Source: Arenicola marina | Lineage: Eukaryota > Annelida > Polychaeta > Arenicolidae | Reading direction: 5' to 3' | Length of the DNA: 64,000 bases | NCBI GenBank assembly: GCA_964019135.1 | Contig: OZ025248.1 | Location: forward strand, 43,455,670-43,519,669 | Shown: positions 22,970-33,720 of the stretch, piece by piece | Layout: each line of letters starts with the position of its first letter | Numbering within the stretch: position 1 is the first letter of the stretch | Translations under genes and position numbers: made by a program | Notes under the pieces: model-generated | Seen by the model: only the letters and a program-made list of their open reading frames with translations | Databases searched by the model: none | What the model was told of the DNA's origin: nothing

Positions 22970-23200
22970 TATATTCGCGGGACGGTCCTTACCGTTTCGT
23001 TTATCTCTGATCGCTCTTTGATTTCACATAGAGTGAAAACAGATGGGCGTGGGGCACGTAGACCTGGGACCAGGAAGCTCAGGGTGCGGTCCGTGTCATA
23101 AAGGTATATAGAGCGTTCCGTGTCATGAAGGAATATAGAGCGGTCGGTGTCATGAAGGTATATAGAGCGGTCCTTGTCATGGAGGTATAAATAATAGGCT
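22970..23200 (+). repeat. Short 27-bp array, same family as the 55.5-59.3 kb satellite
   Basis: About four units of ggtccgtgtcatgaaggtat plus atagagc, preceded by a unique leader (ggacggtccttaccgtttcg ... acagatgggcgtggggcacg). The same leader occurs at 55465-55540, directly before the large array. It is a dispersed copy with minimal expansion. Confidence 0.85.
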
Positions 23201-23500
23201 GGGCGTGTGGGACCGAAGATCCGAGACCAGGAAGTGTGGTTGCAGCGTCGCTGATAGTAACTTGACAGACTAGAGTGGAAAACGTTATTTATGTTGTCGC
23301 ACCTCCCCCCCTCCCTCCCACTACCTCAAGACATCTCCAACCTTGCCCCTAAAATACGCCCACGCCCCTGATACATGTATTCATCATCGTTACTGGTGAA
23401 AATGTGCACAAAAGGCGGAAGCAGATTTAATCTTTTGCTTGCTTAACATGGCAATGAGTTGATCCTGCCTGCTCCTGATTATGTTGCTGGACGATCAGCC

Positions 23501-23841
23501 ATTAACGATAGTACCAACGATGCATAATATATACAAGGCACATCACCCTGGCGGCTGAGAGTTTATGGCTTAAATGGACGTCTGATGACGCATGACTGTT
23601 GCATGGTGGACGTCTCGCTGCACACTTTAATTCAAACCGGGATCTTCTGGGTCGATTATTAAAGGAATTACAACGCTTCGCAGCTTCCCATGCTGATGCA
23701 ATCGCTGTCATCTCGACGTTAGGTGAAGGCGCGGGGGGAGGGAGGGGGGGGGGCACCAGGTTCACGGTAAGAGCACCATGAAGAAAGTAGCTGACCGGCA
23801 GCGGAGTGGCCAGCAGTATACGGGGTAGGGGTGTAAGGTGG
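23501..23841. repeat. Left half of a resident repeat split by the LTR elements
   Basis: This segment, together with 36252-36640, matches the inverted copy at 40690-41735, except that the tandem LTR element sits between the halves here and a MITE interrupts the copy there. A third, shorter copy runs 42940-43145. No coding potential is recognised. It contains a G-rich tract near 23735-23755. Confidence 0.7.
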
Positions 23842-23846
23842 GAGGT
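23842..23846 (+). repeat. Target-site duplication, left (gaggt)
   Basis: Five bases directly before the first LTR, identical to 36247-36251 directly after the third LTR. No such pair flanks the middle LTR, which is what a single integration event followed by tandem amplification would leave. Confidence 0.85.
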
Positions 23847-24510
23847 TGTCACATGTGTGTGTGATTGAGACATGGGTGTAGAGTATTGCATATTGATTAG
23901 TAGGGTGTTGGAAGATGTCGTGTTGTACGGATGAGTTGTGATATGTTACAGTCAGGTGTCATGGTATGGTGAGTGTTGGGAGTGTCTGAGTTATTCAAGT
24001 ATGCCACGATAGTTTGAATGAGGTTTTTCGAGGTGTGGTTCTGCGACGGGTGAGTTGAAAGATATTTTAAGGGTGTGGTTAGCATTATAAATAGCTGGAG
24101 CAAATGGAGGTGCAAGGCAGATATGGGCTGAGTGCCGATGTGAAGGACTGAGTGCCGCTGTGAAGGGCTGAGTGCCGCTGTGAAGGGCTGAGTGCCGTTC
24201 TGAAGGGCTGAGTGCCGCTGTGAAGGGCTGAGTGCCGTTGTGAAGGGCTGAGTGCCGCTGTGAAGGGCTGAGTGCCGCTGCCAAGGGCTGGGTGCCAAAA
24301 GAGCTCACGTAAGTGGCATTATTGTGTTTAAATGATTTGTTGCTAACCACTGTAATACGAGATTCATGTATATAAGAGTTTGAATTGAATGGTGATGTAT
24401 GAATGTGAACATGACCTTTTGTACATATTTTATTTGTAGCCGTGATGATGCAGATCAGAATAAAGCTAATTAAATGAAATGAGACTTGTCTTGCCCGAGA
24501 CAACGTGATA
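23847..24510 (+). repeat. LTR1 of the tandem retrotransposon
   Basis: 664 bp, beginning TGTCACATGTG and ending GTGATA (the other two end in the expected GTGACA). It has a TATA-like box at 24086-24093, eight 20-bp units gggctgagtgccgctgtgaa, and AATAAA at 24459-24464. Relative to LTR2 and LTR3 it lacks about 23 bp near 24335. Confidence 0.92.
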
Positions 24511-24511
24511 A

Positions 24512-24529
24512 TGGGGGCTCGTCCGGGAT
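24512..24529 (+). other. Primer binding site, body A (tRNA-Pro type)
   Basis: Eighteen bases, tgggggctcgtccgggat, one base after LTR1. This is the classical tRNA-Pro primer-binding sequence, the one known from gammaretroviruses such as MLV. Confidence 0.85.
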
Positions 24530-24572
24530 CACCATACTGAACAGTCAGCGCCGAGATTTCACGCAGAGCCGT

Positions 24573-25000
24573 GTCTTCAGTCATCGCCGCATCGAGTCAT
24601 CGCCGCATCGAGTCATCGCCGCATCGAGAGTCATCGCCGCATCGAGTCATCACCGCATCGAGTCATCACCGCATCGAGTCATCGCCGCGTCGAGAGTCAT
24701 CGCCGCATCGAGTCATCGCCGCATCGAGTCATCGCCGCATCGAGTCATCGCCGCATCGAGTCATCACCGCATCGAGTCATCACCGCATCGAGTCATCGCC
24801 GCATCGAGAGTCATCGCCGCATCGAGTCATCGCCGCATCGAGGGTCATCGCCGCGTCGAGAGTCAGCGCGTCGAGAGTTAACGCCGTGTCGAGAGTCAGC
24901 GTCGCGTCGCGTCGAATCAGCGCAGCGTCGCGTCAGCGCCGCGTCGAGTCAGCGTCGCGTCGAGAGTCAACGCTGCACTTGGGAACTGACATTTTGTGAC
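24573..25000 (+). repeat. Leader minisatellite of body A (16/18-bp units)
   Basis: Tandem agtcatcgccgcatcgag units of 16 or 18 bp followed by related cgtcgcgtcgag motifs, between the primer site and gag. Frames stay open through it but are compositionally simple (Ser/His/Arg); it is treated as untranslated leader. Confidence 0.85.
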
Positions 25001-25111
25001 GGCAGTTGCGACTTCAAAGCCCGGCTAAGTGGGTGAGTGACATTTTACTTCTGTAGCCATTTGAGAAATTCGCGTGTGTCAATTTCTGCCACGGACGGTG
25101 TTTAGTACAAA

Positions 25112-25828
25112 ATGGATAACTCTGAGCTTAAAGAGCTGATAGATATTGGAAAAGACCTGGGTTACACAGGAGAGAACTTGCAGCAGTTTGTTGAGAAAGA
25201 AAAGAACGATAGAATAGAAAGGCGAAGGTGGGAAGCAGAACAAGATCGTAATGAGAGAAGGTTAAAACGAGAGTTTGAAATATCGAGACTTGAGAAGGAA
25301 ACTGATCTAGAGAAAGTGAAGGAAGAGACGAATGCAGATGTGACTGTCGCGCCGAGAGTAAATGTACAACGTGCTCCAGTGCCAAAGTTACCAGCTTTTA
25401 ATGATGGCAGGGAGAACATTGACGCATATTTAAATCGGTTTGAGAAATTTGCGATTGCTCAAAGTTGGCCAGAAAGTGAGTGGTCTACTGACCTTAGTGC
25501 TCTATTGACTGGTAAAGCGTTAGACACATATTTTCGCATGTCATCCAATGACGCTGCTAATTATGACAAGGTTAAAAAGGCACTACTCAACAGATATCAG
25601 CTTACTGTGGACGGGTACAAGAGAATTTTTTTTGATACTGACGTCGAAACGGGGGTGTCTGCGAGTGAGCATGTCAATCGACTTCAGACTTATGTAACTA
25701 GATGGGTAGAGTTGTCTGAGACTGAGCAAACGTATGAAGACCTCCGTGATCTATTTATCAGTGAGCACTTCCTGAAGTGTTGCAGTCGCGAGGTAGCTTC
25801 ATATATTCGTGAGAAGGAATCTGAGTAA
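25112..25828 (+). pseudogene. gag of body A (ends at premature stop)
   Basis: A 238-residue frame starting MDNSELKELIDIG, with a charged coiled-coil-like stretch (residues ~25-75, KEKNDRIERRRWEAEQ), then the capsid-like block PKLPAFNDGRENIDAYLNRF ... W ... ALLTGKALDTY typical of Ty3/Gypsy gag. It stops at TAA 25826-25828, where body B has a Ser codon. The CCHC knuckles follow in another frame. The frame appears complete at its 5' end, unlike body B. Confidence 0.85.
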
Positions 25829-25845
25829 CTAGTCGTTGTGTTGCT

Positions 25846-26313
25846 GAGCGATATTGTCAAATTCATGGTTGTTCGTTTGATGGCAAAGTTTCTGGGTCTA
25901 AAGCTTCCACAAAGGAACCGGAAAAACGATGTTTTAAATGTAAACGTGTCGGCCACATAGCAGCCAAATGTGTCGTAGATGGTCCAAATGTTGACAAAAA
26001 GCACGATGGTAGCAAGGGTCTATCAGGTATTGATAGAAGGCGATGCTACTTGTGCGACAGAGTCGGTCATGTGGCAAGAGATTGTCGCAGTCAGCCACAT
26101 CGCGTCTATAAACAACGCGCAGGGGCCATGATAACGACTGAAAGTGACAATAATCTTGATGCTGGGGGCAAGAGTGAGATTGCTAAAACTGAAACTGCTG
26201 GGTGTTGCGAGACTGAGAAATTCGAACCCAAGGTTATGGAATGCATAGAGGAAGGTCATCTTAAACTAGCCAATGGTTTAACTCTTCCGATTGTAAGCGG
26301 CGGTTGTTCTTAG
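25846..26313 (+). pseudogene. gag zinc knuckles and protease start, body A (frame -1, truncated)
   Basis: Two CCHC knuckles, CFKCKRVGHIAAKC and CYLCDRVGHVARDC (about 25930-26090), lie in the -1 frame relative to gag. The frame ends at 26313, where about 100 bp present in body B (including the protease active-site region) is missing and replaced by short ttagttc repeats. Nucleocapsid-type RNA binding is the known role of such knuckles. Confidence 0.8.
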
Positions 26314-26365
26314 TTCTTAGTTCTTAAGCTTAGTCCCTCCTGAGCAGCTAACTGGTGCAACTCAC

Positions 26366-27787
26366 ATGTGCTTACTCATTGATGGTACAGTCAGATCATT
26401 TCCAGTAGCTCGTCTTCAAGCAGATACGCCATTTTACTCTGGCACGGTTGAAGCTCTTTGTATGCAAAATCCGATCTATGATTTGATAATTGGTAATATC
26501 GAGGGCGCAAGAAAACCAACTGACCCATCCCCTGATTGGACAAATTCCCGTTCCCGTGAAACCGCTAATGCTGTGTTGACCAGAGCACAGAAGGTTAGAC
26601 AAGATAAGGCGGACCAGCCGCTTCGTTCTCCTGACGGGATAGGGGACCACGTGACTGTCGACACTTTAATTGACGCACAGAAAAAGGATGAGTCACTTGA
26701 AAAGATGTGGTTGTTAGCGCATGCTCAGACCCCTCCTAAGATTAACAAAACCACGTTATCCTCCTTTTGCGTCAAAAAGGGCCTGTTGTACAAATTAATT
26801 GAACCATTAGGGTCGGATCGTAATGTTATCAGACAATTGGTGGTGCCAAAGTCGTTTCGTCCACAAGTTCTTACCTTAGCGCACGATTCTCTGATGGGTG
26901 GACATTTTGGAATTAAGAGAACGACCGACAAGATATTGACACAGTTCTATTGGCCTGAGGTCCAAGGTGACGTCACTCGGTTTTGCAAGTCATGTGACAT
27001 TTGTCAACGCACGATACCCAGAGGTAAGTGTGGCAAAGCCCCGTTGGTTCAACTGCCTTTGATCGATAGGCCGTTTAAGCGGGTTGCTGTTGATCTGGTT
27101 GGTCCCATCTTTCCTACGTCTGACAGAGGACATAGGTACATTTTGACTGTTATTGACTATGCTACCCGATATCCGGAAGCTGTGCCATTGAAAAGGATTG
27201 ATACCGAAACAGTCGCCGAGGCTTTCTTATCTGTGTATAGTCGTGTGGGGTTTCCTGACGAAATGTTAAGTGATCTGGGTTCACAATTTACGTCAGATCT
27301 TATGAAAGAAATTTGTAGATTAATATCAATTAAACAGCTCACTACGACCCCTTATCATCCCATATGCAACGGTTTAGTTGAACGTTTTAATGGTACTTTG
27401 AAACAAATCCTGAAGAGATTATGTAACGAGAAGCCGAAAGACTGGGATAGGTACTTATCAGCTGTTCTGTTCGCATACCGCGAATCTACTCAAGAAAGTC
27501 TGGGATTCTCCCTTTTCGAAATGCTATATGGGCGTACAGTCAGAGGTCCGATGCAGATATTAAAAGAAATCTGGACGCATGAATTGGAATCTGATGATGT
27601 GAAAACCAGTTACCAGTATATCGTAGATTTAAAATCTAGACTAGAAGATACATGCGAGTTAGCACACAATGAGCTTTCGAAGGCAAGAGAGAGACAGAAG
27701 CGTCAATATGACAGAGGAGCGAAGAAAAAGAATTTAAAGCCGGGGGATTATGTCTTGATCTTATTACTGATAATAACAAACTTCTAA
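26366..27787 (+). pseudogene. Protease remnant and integrase, body A
   Basis: A 473-codon frame. It begins with the C-terminal part of the protease (YDLIIGNIEGAR, a hydrophobic-hydrophobic-Gly end typical of retropepsins). Then comes the integrase zinc finger H-x-H...C-x2-C (LAHDSLMGGHFGIKR ... CKSCDICQR) and the D,D-35-E core: VAVDLVGP, SDLGSQFTSD, and HPICNGLVERFNG with the Glu. The integrase catalytic residues are intact in this copy. The frame ends at TAA 27785-27787, just before the GPF-containing C-terminal domain, which continues in another frame in both copies. Confidence 0.88.
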
Positions 27788-28077
27788 TGCAATGGAAGGG
27801 TCCTTTCGAAGTGCGACAACGTGTAGCAGAAAATGACTATCAAATAAGTATCAATGGTAAACTGAAAACGTATCATGCGATTATGCTGCGCTTGTACAAT
27901 CAAAGACCCGATGCTTCAACTACTGAGTTTGCTGCGTCTGCGATAATAGAGCATGGCGACAGTTTGGATGAAGAAAACTTGTTAGAATTACCTGATGTAA
28001 AAGGCAAAGAGTCGCATCGTGACGTACTTATTATCCAGAATTGTCTGACGTACAGAGAGAGCAGGCAAAGCAGTTGA
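27787..28077 (+). pseudogene. Integrase C-terminal (GPF) domain, body A
   Basis: Ninety-six codons starting MQWKGPFEVRQRVAENDYQI, the GPY/F module that follows the catalytic core in Ty3/Gypsy integrases. A frame change separates it from the core upstream and another from RT downstream; both changes are shared with body B. No chromodomain is evident. Confidence 0.75.
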
Positions 28078-29417
28078 TAGATGAGTTTAAACATATATTC
28101 AGTGATGTACCAGGTACGACTCATTTGGTAAAACATAAAGTGTATATGACGTCTACTGAACCGGTGAAATCAAAGCCGTTTCCACTACCATATGCGGTTC
28201 GAGAATCGATCAAATCGGAAGTCGATGAAATGTTGAGATTGGGTGTAATCGAAAGATGTAATTCGCCATATCCCTCTAATATTGTCATGGTTAAGAGAAA
28301 AGATGGCAGCAATCGAGTTTGTATCGATTTTCGAAAACTAAACCAGATAACAGTGTTTGATACTGAACCGATGCCTATGGTAGAGGATATCTTTGCAAAG
28401 TTACATGGTGCTAAATACTTCACGAAACTTGATTTTAGCAAGAGTTACTGGCAAATTCCCATGGAAGAAGATTGTAAATCCATGACCGCTTTTATAACTC
28501 CTCATGGATCATTTCAGTTTCGGAAGATGCCTTTCGGTATGAAGAACGCTAGCGCCTCATTTAACAGGTTGGTTCGAAAATTGTTAAATGGTATGACTAA
28601 TGCTGATAGTTATATTGATGACATATTATCACACACTCAATCTTGGAAAGAACATCTCGATGTATTAAGGGAGCTGTTCAAGCGAGTCAGTCAAGCAAAT
28701 TTAACAATTAAACCATCTAAGTGTTGGATTGGATTTACCGACCTCAGCTTCGTAGGTCATAAAGTCTCGGACAATAAGATTGAGCCGCATCCAGACAAAG
28801 TGAAGGAAATAATGGAAGCATCTTGTCCTACCACCAAAAGGCAAGTTCGATCCTTCCTTGGCCTAATAGGATACTTTCGTAAGTTTATGCCAAACTTTGC
28901 AGCTATTGCAGTGCCATTAACAGATTTGACTAAAAAGGGTCAACCCAATAAAGTAGTATGGGAAGCCGTTCATGAGCGAGCTTTTGAGACTCTGAAGTTG
29001 ATGTTAGTGAAACCACCCGCGTTGCGTCCTCCCAGCTTTGCAAAGCCGTTTTGGTTACAGACAGACGCGTCTGATCATGGTATCGGGGCTGCTCTGTTGC
29101 AAGAGCACAGCGATGGCAAGTTTCCTGTAGCTTATGCAAGCAAGAAGTTAACACAGTGTGAGCGAAACTACTCTGTAATAGAAAGGGAATGTCTTGCTCT
29201 TGTATGGACGGTACGACGATTCCAAACGTACTTGTATGGTAAAGAATTTGTGCTAGAAACAGACCACCAGCCATTGGTTTACATAAACAACTGTAAAGTA
29301 ACCAACAGTCGTATCATGAGGTGGTCGCTCTTTCTCCAAAATTATCCAATGCAGATTCGCTCCATAAAAGGAGGCGACAATGTAATCGCGGATTATCTTA
29401 GTCGGATTCATGTGTAA
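28023..29417 (+). pseudogene. Reverse transcriptase and RNase H, body A (uninterrupted)
   Basis: An open frame of about 460 codons to TAA 29415-29417. RT blocks: GVIERCNSPYPSNIVMVKRK, CIDFRKLNQ, FTKLDFSKSYWQIPM, FRKMPFGMKNASASF, and catalytic SYIDDILSH (YIDD). RNase H: TDASDHGIGAALLQ, YSVIERECLALVW and LETDHQPLVYI carry the D, E and D catalytic positions, and the frame ends in DNVIADYLSRIHV. RNase H is C-terminal and integrase is not downstream, which fixes the unusual domain order. As a segment it looks intact, but the element as a whole is not. Confidence 0.9.
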
Positions 29418-29457
29418 ATATTTTGATATTGAGAGGGAAAATACTTGTATTTTTCTT

Positions 29458-29470
29458 GAGAGGGGAGTTG
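29458..29470 (+). other. Polypurine tract before LTR2
   Basis: gagaggggagttg sits directly upstream of LTR2, the position of the plus-strand primer. The same sequence occurs at 35378-35390 before LTR3. Confidence 0.7.
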
Positions 29471-30184
29471 TGTCACATGTGTTTGTGATTGAGACATGGG
29501 TGTAGATTTCAGAGTATTGCATATTGATTAGTAGGGTGTTGGAAGATGTCGTGTTGTACGAATGAGTTGTGATATGTTACAGTCAGGTGTCATGGTATGG
29601 TGAGTGTTGGGAGTGTCGGAGTTATTCAAGTATGCCACGATAGTTTGAATGAGGTTTTTCGAGGTGTGGTTCTGCGACGGGTGAGTTGAAAGATATTTTA
29701 AGGGTGTGGTTAGCATTATAAATAGCTGGGGCAAATGGAGGTGCAAGGCAGATATGGGCTGAGTGCCGATGTGAAGGACTGAGTGCCGTTGTGAAGGGCT
29801 GAGTGCCGTTGTGAAGGGCTGAGTGCCGCTGTGAAGGGCTGAGTGCCGTTGTGAAGGGCTGAGTGCCGTTGTGAAGGGCTGAGTGCCGTTGTGAAGGGCT
29901 GAGTGCCGCTGTGAAGGGCTGAGTGCCGCTGCCAAGGGCTGGGTGCCAAAAGAGCTCACGTAAGTGGCATTAATGTGTTTAAATGATTTATTATTTTATA
30001 TTACGCTATCTGGTTGCTAACCACTGTAATACGATATTCATGTATATAAGAGTTTGAATTGAATGGTGATGTATGAATGTGAATATGACCTTTTGTACAT
30101 ATTTTATTTGTAGCCGTGATGATGCAGATCAGAATAAAGCTAATTAAATGAAATGAGACTTGTCTTGCCCGAGACAACGTGACA
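29471..30184 (+). repeat. LTR2 (shared middle LTR)
   Basis: 714 bp, TGTCAC...GTGACA. TATA-like box 29717-29724, nine 20-bp gagtgccgttgtgaagggct units (29761-29940), AATAAA 30133-30138. It serves as 3' LTR of body A and 5' LTR of body B, and no target duplication surrounds it. Confidence 0.93.
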
Positions 30185-30185
30185 A

Positions 30186-30203
30186 TGGGGGCTCGTCCGG
30201 GAT
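30186..30203 (+). other. Primer binding site, body B (tRNA-Pro type)
   Basis: Identical 18-base sequence to that of body A, one base after LTR2. Confidence 0.85.
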
Positions 30204-30252
30204 CACCATACTGAACAGTCAGCGCCGAGTTTTCACGCAGAGCCGTGTCTTC

Positions 30253-30825
30253 AGTCATCGCCGCATCGAGTCATCGCCGCATCGAGAGTCATCGCCGCAT
30301 CGAGAGTCATCGCCGCATCGAGAGTCATCGCCGCATCGAGAGTCATCGCCGCATCGAGAGTCATCGCCGCATCGAGAGTCATCGCCGCATCGAGAGTCAT
30401 CGCCGCATCGAGAGTCATCGCCGCATCGAGAGTCATCGCCGCATCGAGAGTCATCGCCGCATCGAGAGTCATCACCGCATCGAGTCATCGCCGCATCAAG
30501 AGTCATCGCCGCATCGAGTCATCGCCGCATCGAGTCATCGCCGCATCGAGAGTCATCGCCGCATCGAGAGTCATCGCCGCATCGAGAGTCATCGCCGCAT
30601 CGAGAGTCATCGCCGCATCGAGAGTCATCGCCGCGTCGAGAGTCATCGCCGCGTCGAGAGTCAGCGCGTCGAGAGTTAACGCCGTGTCGAGAGTCAGCGT
30701 CGCGTCGCGTCGAATCAGCGCAGCGTCGCGTCAGCGCCGCGTCGAGTCGAGTCAGCGCCGCGTCGAGTCGAGTCAGCGCCGCGTCGAGTCAGCGTCGCGT
30801 CGAGTGTCAACGCTGCACTTGGGAA
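30253..30825 (+). repeat. Leader minisatellite of body B
   Basis: Mostly 18-bp agtcatcgccgcatcgag units (about 22) then cgtcgcgtcgag-type repeats. It is longer and more homogeneous than in body A, showing independent expansion. The open frames running through it on both strands are simple-sequence artefacts. Confidence 0.85.
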
Positions 30826-30951
30826 CTGACTCTTTGTGACGGCAGTTGCGACTTCAAAGCCCGGCTAAGTGGGTGAGTGACATTTTACTTCTGTAGCCAT
30901 TTGAGAAATTCGCGTGTGTCAATTTTTGCCACGGACGGTGTTTAGTACAAA

Positions 30952-31801
30952 ATGAATAACTCTGAGCTTAAAGAGCTGATAGATATTGGAAAAACACCTG
31001 GGTTACACAGGAGAGAACTTGCAGCAGTTTGTTGAGAAAGAAAAGAACGATAGAATAGAAAGGCGAAGGTGGGAAGCAGAACAAGATCGTAATGAGAGAA
31101 GGTTAAAACGAGAGTTTGAAATATCGAGACTTGAGAAGGAAACTGATCTAGAGAAAGCGAAGGAAGAGACGAATGCAGATGTGACTGTCGCGCCGAGAGT
31201 AAATGTACAACGTGCTCCAGTGCCAAAGTTACCAGCTTTTAATGATGGCAGGGAGAACATTGACGCATATTTAAATCGGTTTGAGAAATTTGCGATTGCT
31301 CAAAGTTGGCCAGAAAGTGAGTGGTCTACTGACCTTAGTGCTCTATTGACTGGTAAAGCGTTAGACACATATTTTCGCATGTCATCCAATGACGCTGCTA
31401 ATTATGACAAGGTTAAAAAAGCACTACTCAACAGATATCAGCTTACTGTGGACGGGTACAGGAGAATTTTTTTTGATACTGACGTCGAAACAGGGGTGTC
31501 TGCGAGTGAGCATGTCAATCGACTTCAGACTTATGTAACTAGATGGGTAGAGTTGTCTGAGACTGAGCAAACGTATGAAGACCTCCGTGATCTATTTATC
31601 AGTGAGCACTTCCTGAAGTGTTGCAGTCGCGAGGTAGCTTCATATATTCGTGAGAAGGAATCTGAGTCACTAGTCGTTGTGTGGCTGAGCGATATTGTCA
31701 AATTCATGGTTGTTCGTTTGATGGGAAAGTTTCTGGGTCTAAAGCTTCCACAAAGGAACCGGAAAAACGATGTTTTAAATGTAAACGTGTCGGCCACATA
31801 G
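30952..31801 (+). pseudogene. gag of body B (frameshift near the start)
   Basis: The start codon matching body A is at 30952, but an extra base in an A-rich run near 30992 throws it out of frame; the remainder is open from 30986. Content is as in body A: a coiled-coil-like charged segment, then the capsid-like PKLPAFNDGRENIDAYLNRF block. At the site of body A's stop this copy reads Ser. It runs out at 31802 in the frame that does not contain the zinc knuckles. Confidence 0.85.
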
Positions 31802-32940
31802 CAGCCAAATGTGTCGTAGATGGTCCAAATGTTGACAAAAAGCACGATGGTAGCAAGGGTCTATCAGGTATTGATAGAAGGCGATGCTACTTGTGCGACA
31901 GAGTCGGTCATGTGGCAAGAGATTGTCGCAGTCAGCCACATCGCGTCTATAAACAACGCGCCGGGGCCATGATAACAACTGAAAGTGACAATAATCTTGA
32001 TGCTGGGGGCAAGAGTGAGATTGCTAAAACTGAAACTGCTGGGTGTTGCGAGACTGAGAAATTCGAACCCAAGGTTATGGAATGCATAGAGGAAGGTCAT
32101 CTTAAACTAGCCAATGGTTTAACTCTTCCGATTGTAAGCGGTGGTTGTTCCAAACCAAGTGTTAATCTTAGTGGTATGCCTGTCACTAAGGGTTTGATTG
32201 GTGAGCACCTGGTGGATACATTACGAGACACGGATTGTAGTGGGGTTGTTGTGCGTACAAGCTTAGTCCCTCCTGAGCAGCTAACTGGTGCAACTCACAT
32301 GTGCTTACTCATTGATGGTACAGTCAGATCATTTCCAGTAGCTCGTCTTCAAGCAGATACGCCATTTTACTCTGGCACGGTTGAAGCTCTTTGTATGCAA
32401 AATCCGATCTATGATTTGATAATTGGTAATATCGAGGGCGCAAGAAAACCAACTGACCCATCCCCTGATTGGACAAATTCCCGTTCCCGTGAAACCGCTA
32501 ATGCTGTGTTGACCAGAGCACAGAAGTTTAGACAAGATAAGGCGGACCAGCCGCTACGTTCTCCTGACGGGATAGGGGACCACGTGACTGTCGACACTTT
32601 AATTGACGCACAGAAAAAGGATGAGTCACTTGAAAAGTTGTGGTTGTTAGCGCATGCTCAGACCCCTCCTAAGATTAACAAAACCACGTTATCCTCCTTT
32701 TGCGTCAAAAAGGGCCTGTTGTACAAATTAATTGAACCATTAGGGTCGGATCGTAATGTTATCAGACAATTGGTGGTGCCAAAGTCGTTTCGTCCACAAG
32801 TTCTTACCTTAGCGCACGATTCTCTGATGGGTGGACATTTTGGAATTAAGAGAACGACCGACAAGATATTGACACAGTTCTATTGGCCTGATGTCCAAGG
32901 TGACGTCACTCGGTTTTGCAAGTCATGTGACATTTTTTAA
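31681..32940 (+). pseudogene. Zinc knuckles, protease and integrase zinc finger, body B
   Basis: A continuous frame in -1 relation to gag, overlapping it by ~120 bp. Domains in order: CCHC knuckles CFKCKRVGHIAAKC and CYLCDRVGHVARDC; retropepsin-like segment with HLVDTLRDTDCSGVVVR, where the usual D-T-G is D-T-D, and YDLIIGNIEGAR; then the H-H part of the integrase finger. It ends at TAA inside the C-x2-C of the finger (gacattttttaa), where body A has gacatttgtcaa. This copy keeps the protease region deleted from body A. Confidence 0.88.
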
Positions 32941-32976
32941 CGCACGATACCCAGAGGTAAGTGTGGCAAAGTCCCG

Positions 32977-33720
32977 TTGGTTCAACTGCCTTTGATCGAT
33001 AGGCCGTTTAAGCGGGTTGCTGTTGATCTGGTTGGTCCCATCTTTCCTACGTCTGACAGAGGACATAGGTACATTTTGACTGTTATTGACTATGCTACCC
33101 GATATCCGGAAGCTGTGCCATTGAAAAGGATTGATACGGAAACAGTCGCCGAGGCTTTGTTATCTGTGTATAGTCGTGTGGGGTTTCCTGACGAAATGTT
33201 AAGTGATCTGGGTTCACAATTTACCTCAGATCTTATGAAAGAAATTTGTAGATTAATATCAATTAAACAGCTCACTACGACCCCGTATCATCCCATATGC
33301 AACGGTTTAGTTGAACGTTTTAATGGTACTTTGAAACAAATCCTGAAGAGATTATGTAAAGAGAAGCCGAAAGACTGGGATAGGTACTTATCAGCTGTTC
33401 TGTTCGCATACCGCGAATCTACTCAAGAAAGTCTGGGATTCTTCCCTTTCGAAATGCTATATGGGCGTACAGTCAGAGGTCCGATGCAGATATTAAAAGA
33501 AATCTGGACGCATGAATTGGAATCTGATGATGTGAAAACCAGTTACCAGTATATCGTAGATTTAAAATCTAGACTAGAAGATACATGCGAGTTAGCACAC
33601 AATGAGCTTTCGAAGGCAAGAGAGAGACAGAAGCGTCAATATGACAGAGGAGCGAAGAAAAAGAATTTAAAGCCGGGGGATTATGTCTTGAAATTATTAC
33701 TGATAATAACAAACTTCTAA
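32977..33720 (+). pseudogene. Integrase core, body B
   Basis: About 247 codons after the nonsense mutation, in the same frame, carrying VAVDLVGP, SDLGSQFTSD and HPICNGLVERFNG with the D, D and E residues. It ends at the same frame break as body A, before MQWKGPFEV. Confidence 0.85.

Larger units (their letters stand above)
18853..23500. other. Intergenic stretch without recognised genes
   Basis: No open frame here shows a family motif or splice context that convinces me. Besides the minisatellites and SINE fragment listed separately, it is AT-rich unique-looking DNA. The frames at 20437-20869 and 21081-21317 are below 100 codons, with ordinary composition and no motif. The first ~1.1 kb may be 3' UTR of the receptor PTP. 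Confidence 0.55.

Noticed and set aside
30160..30876. 238-codon frame rich in S-P-H-R-E-S repeats upstream of gag
   Set aside because: Lies in the retrotransposon leader minisatellite between primer site and gag; not conserved in length between the two bodies.
31762..31768. Slippery heptamer for programmed -1 frameshifting
   Set aside because: G-AAA-AAC is not the canonical X-XXY-YYZ form, and the downstream frame already looks coding before this site; kept only as a weak possibility in the findings.
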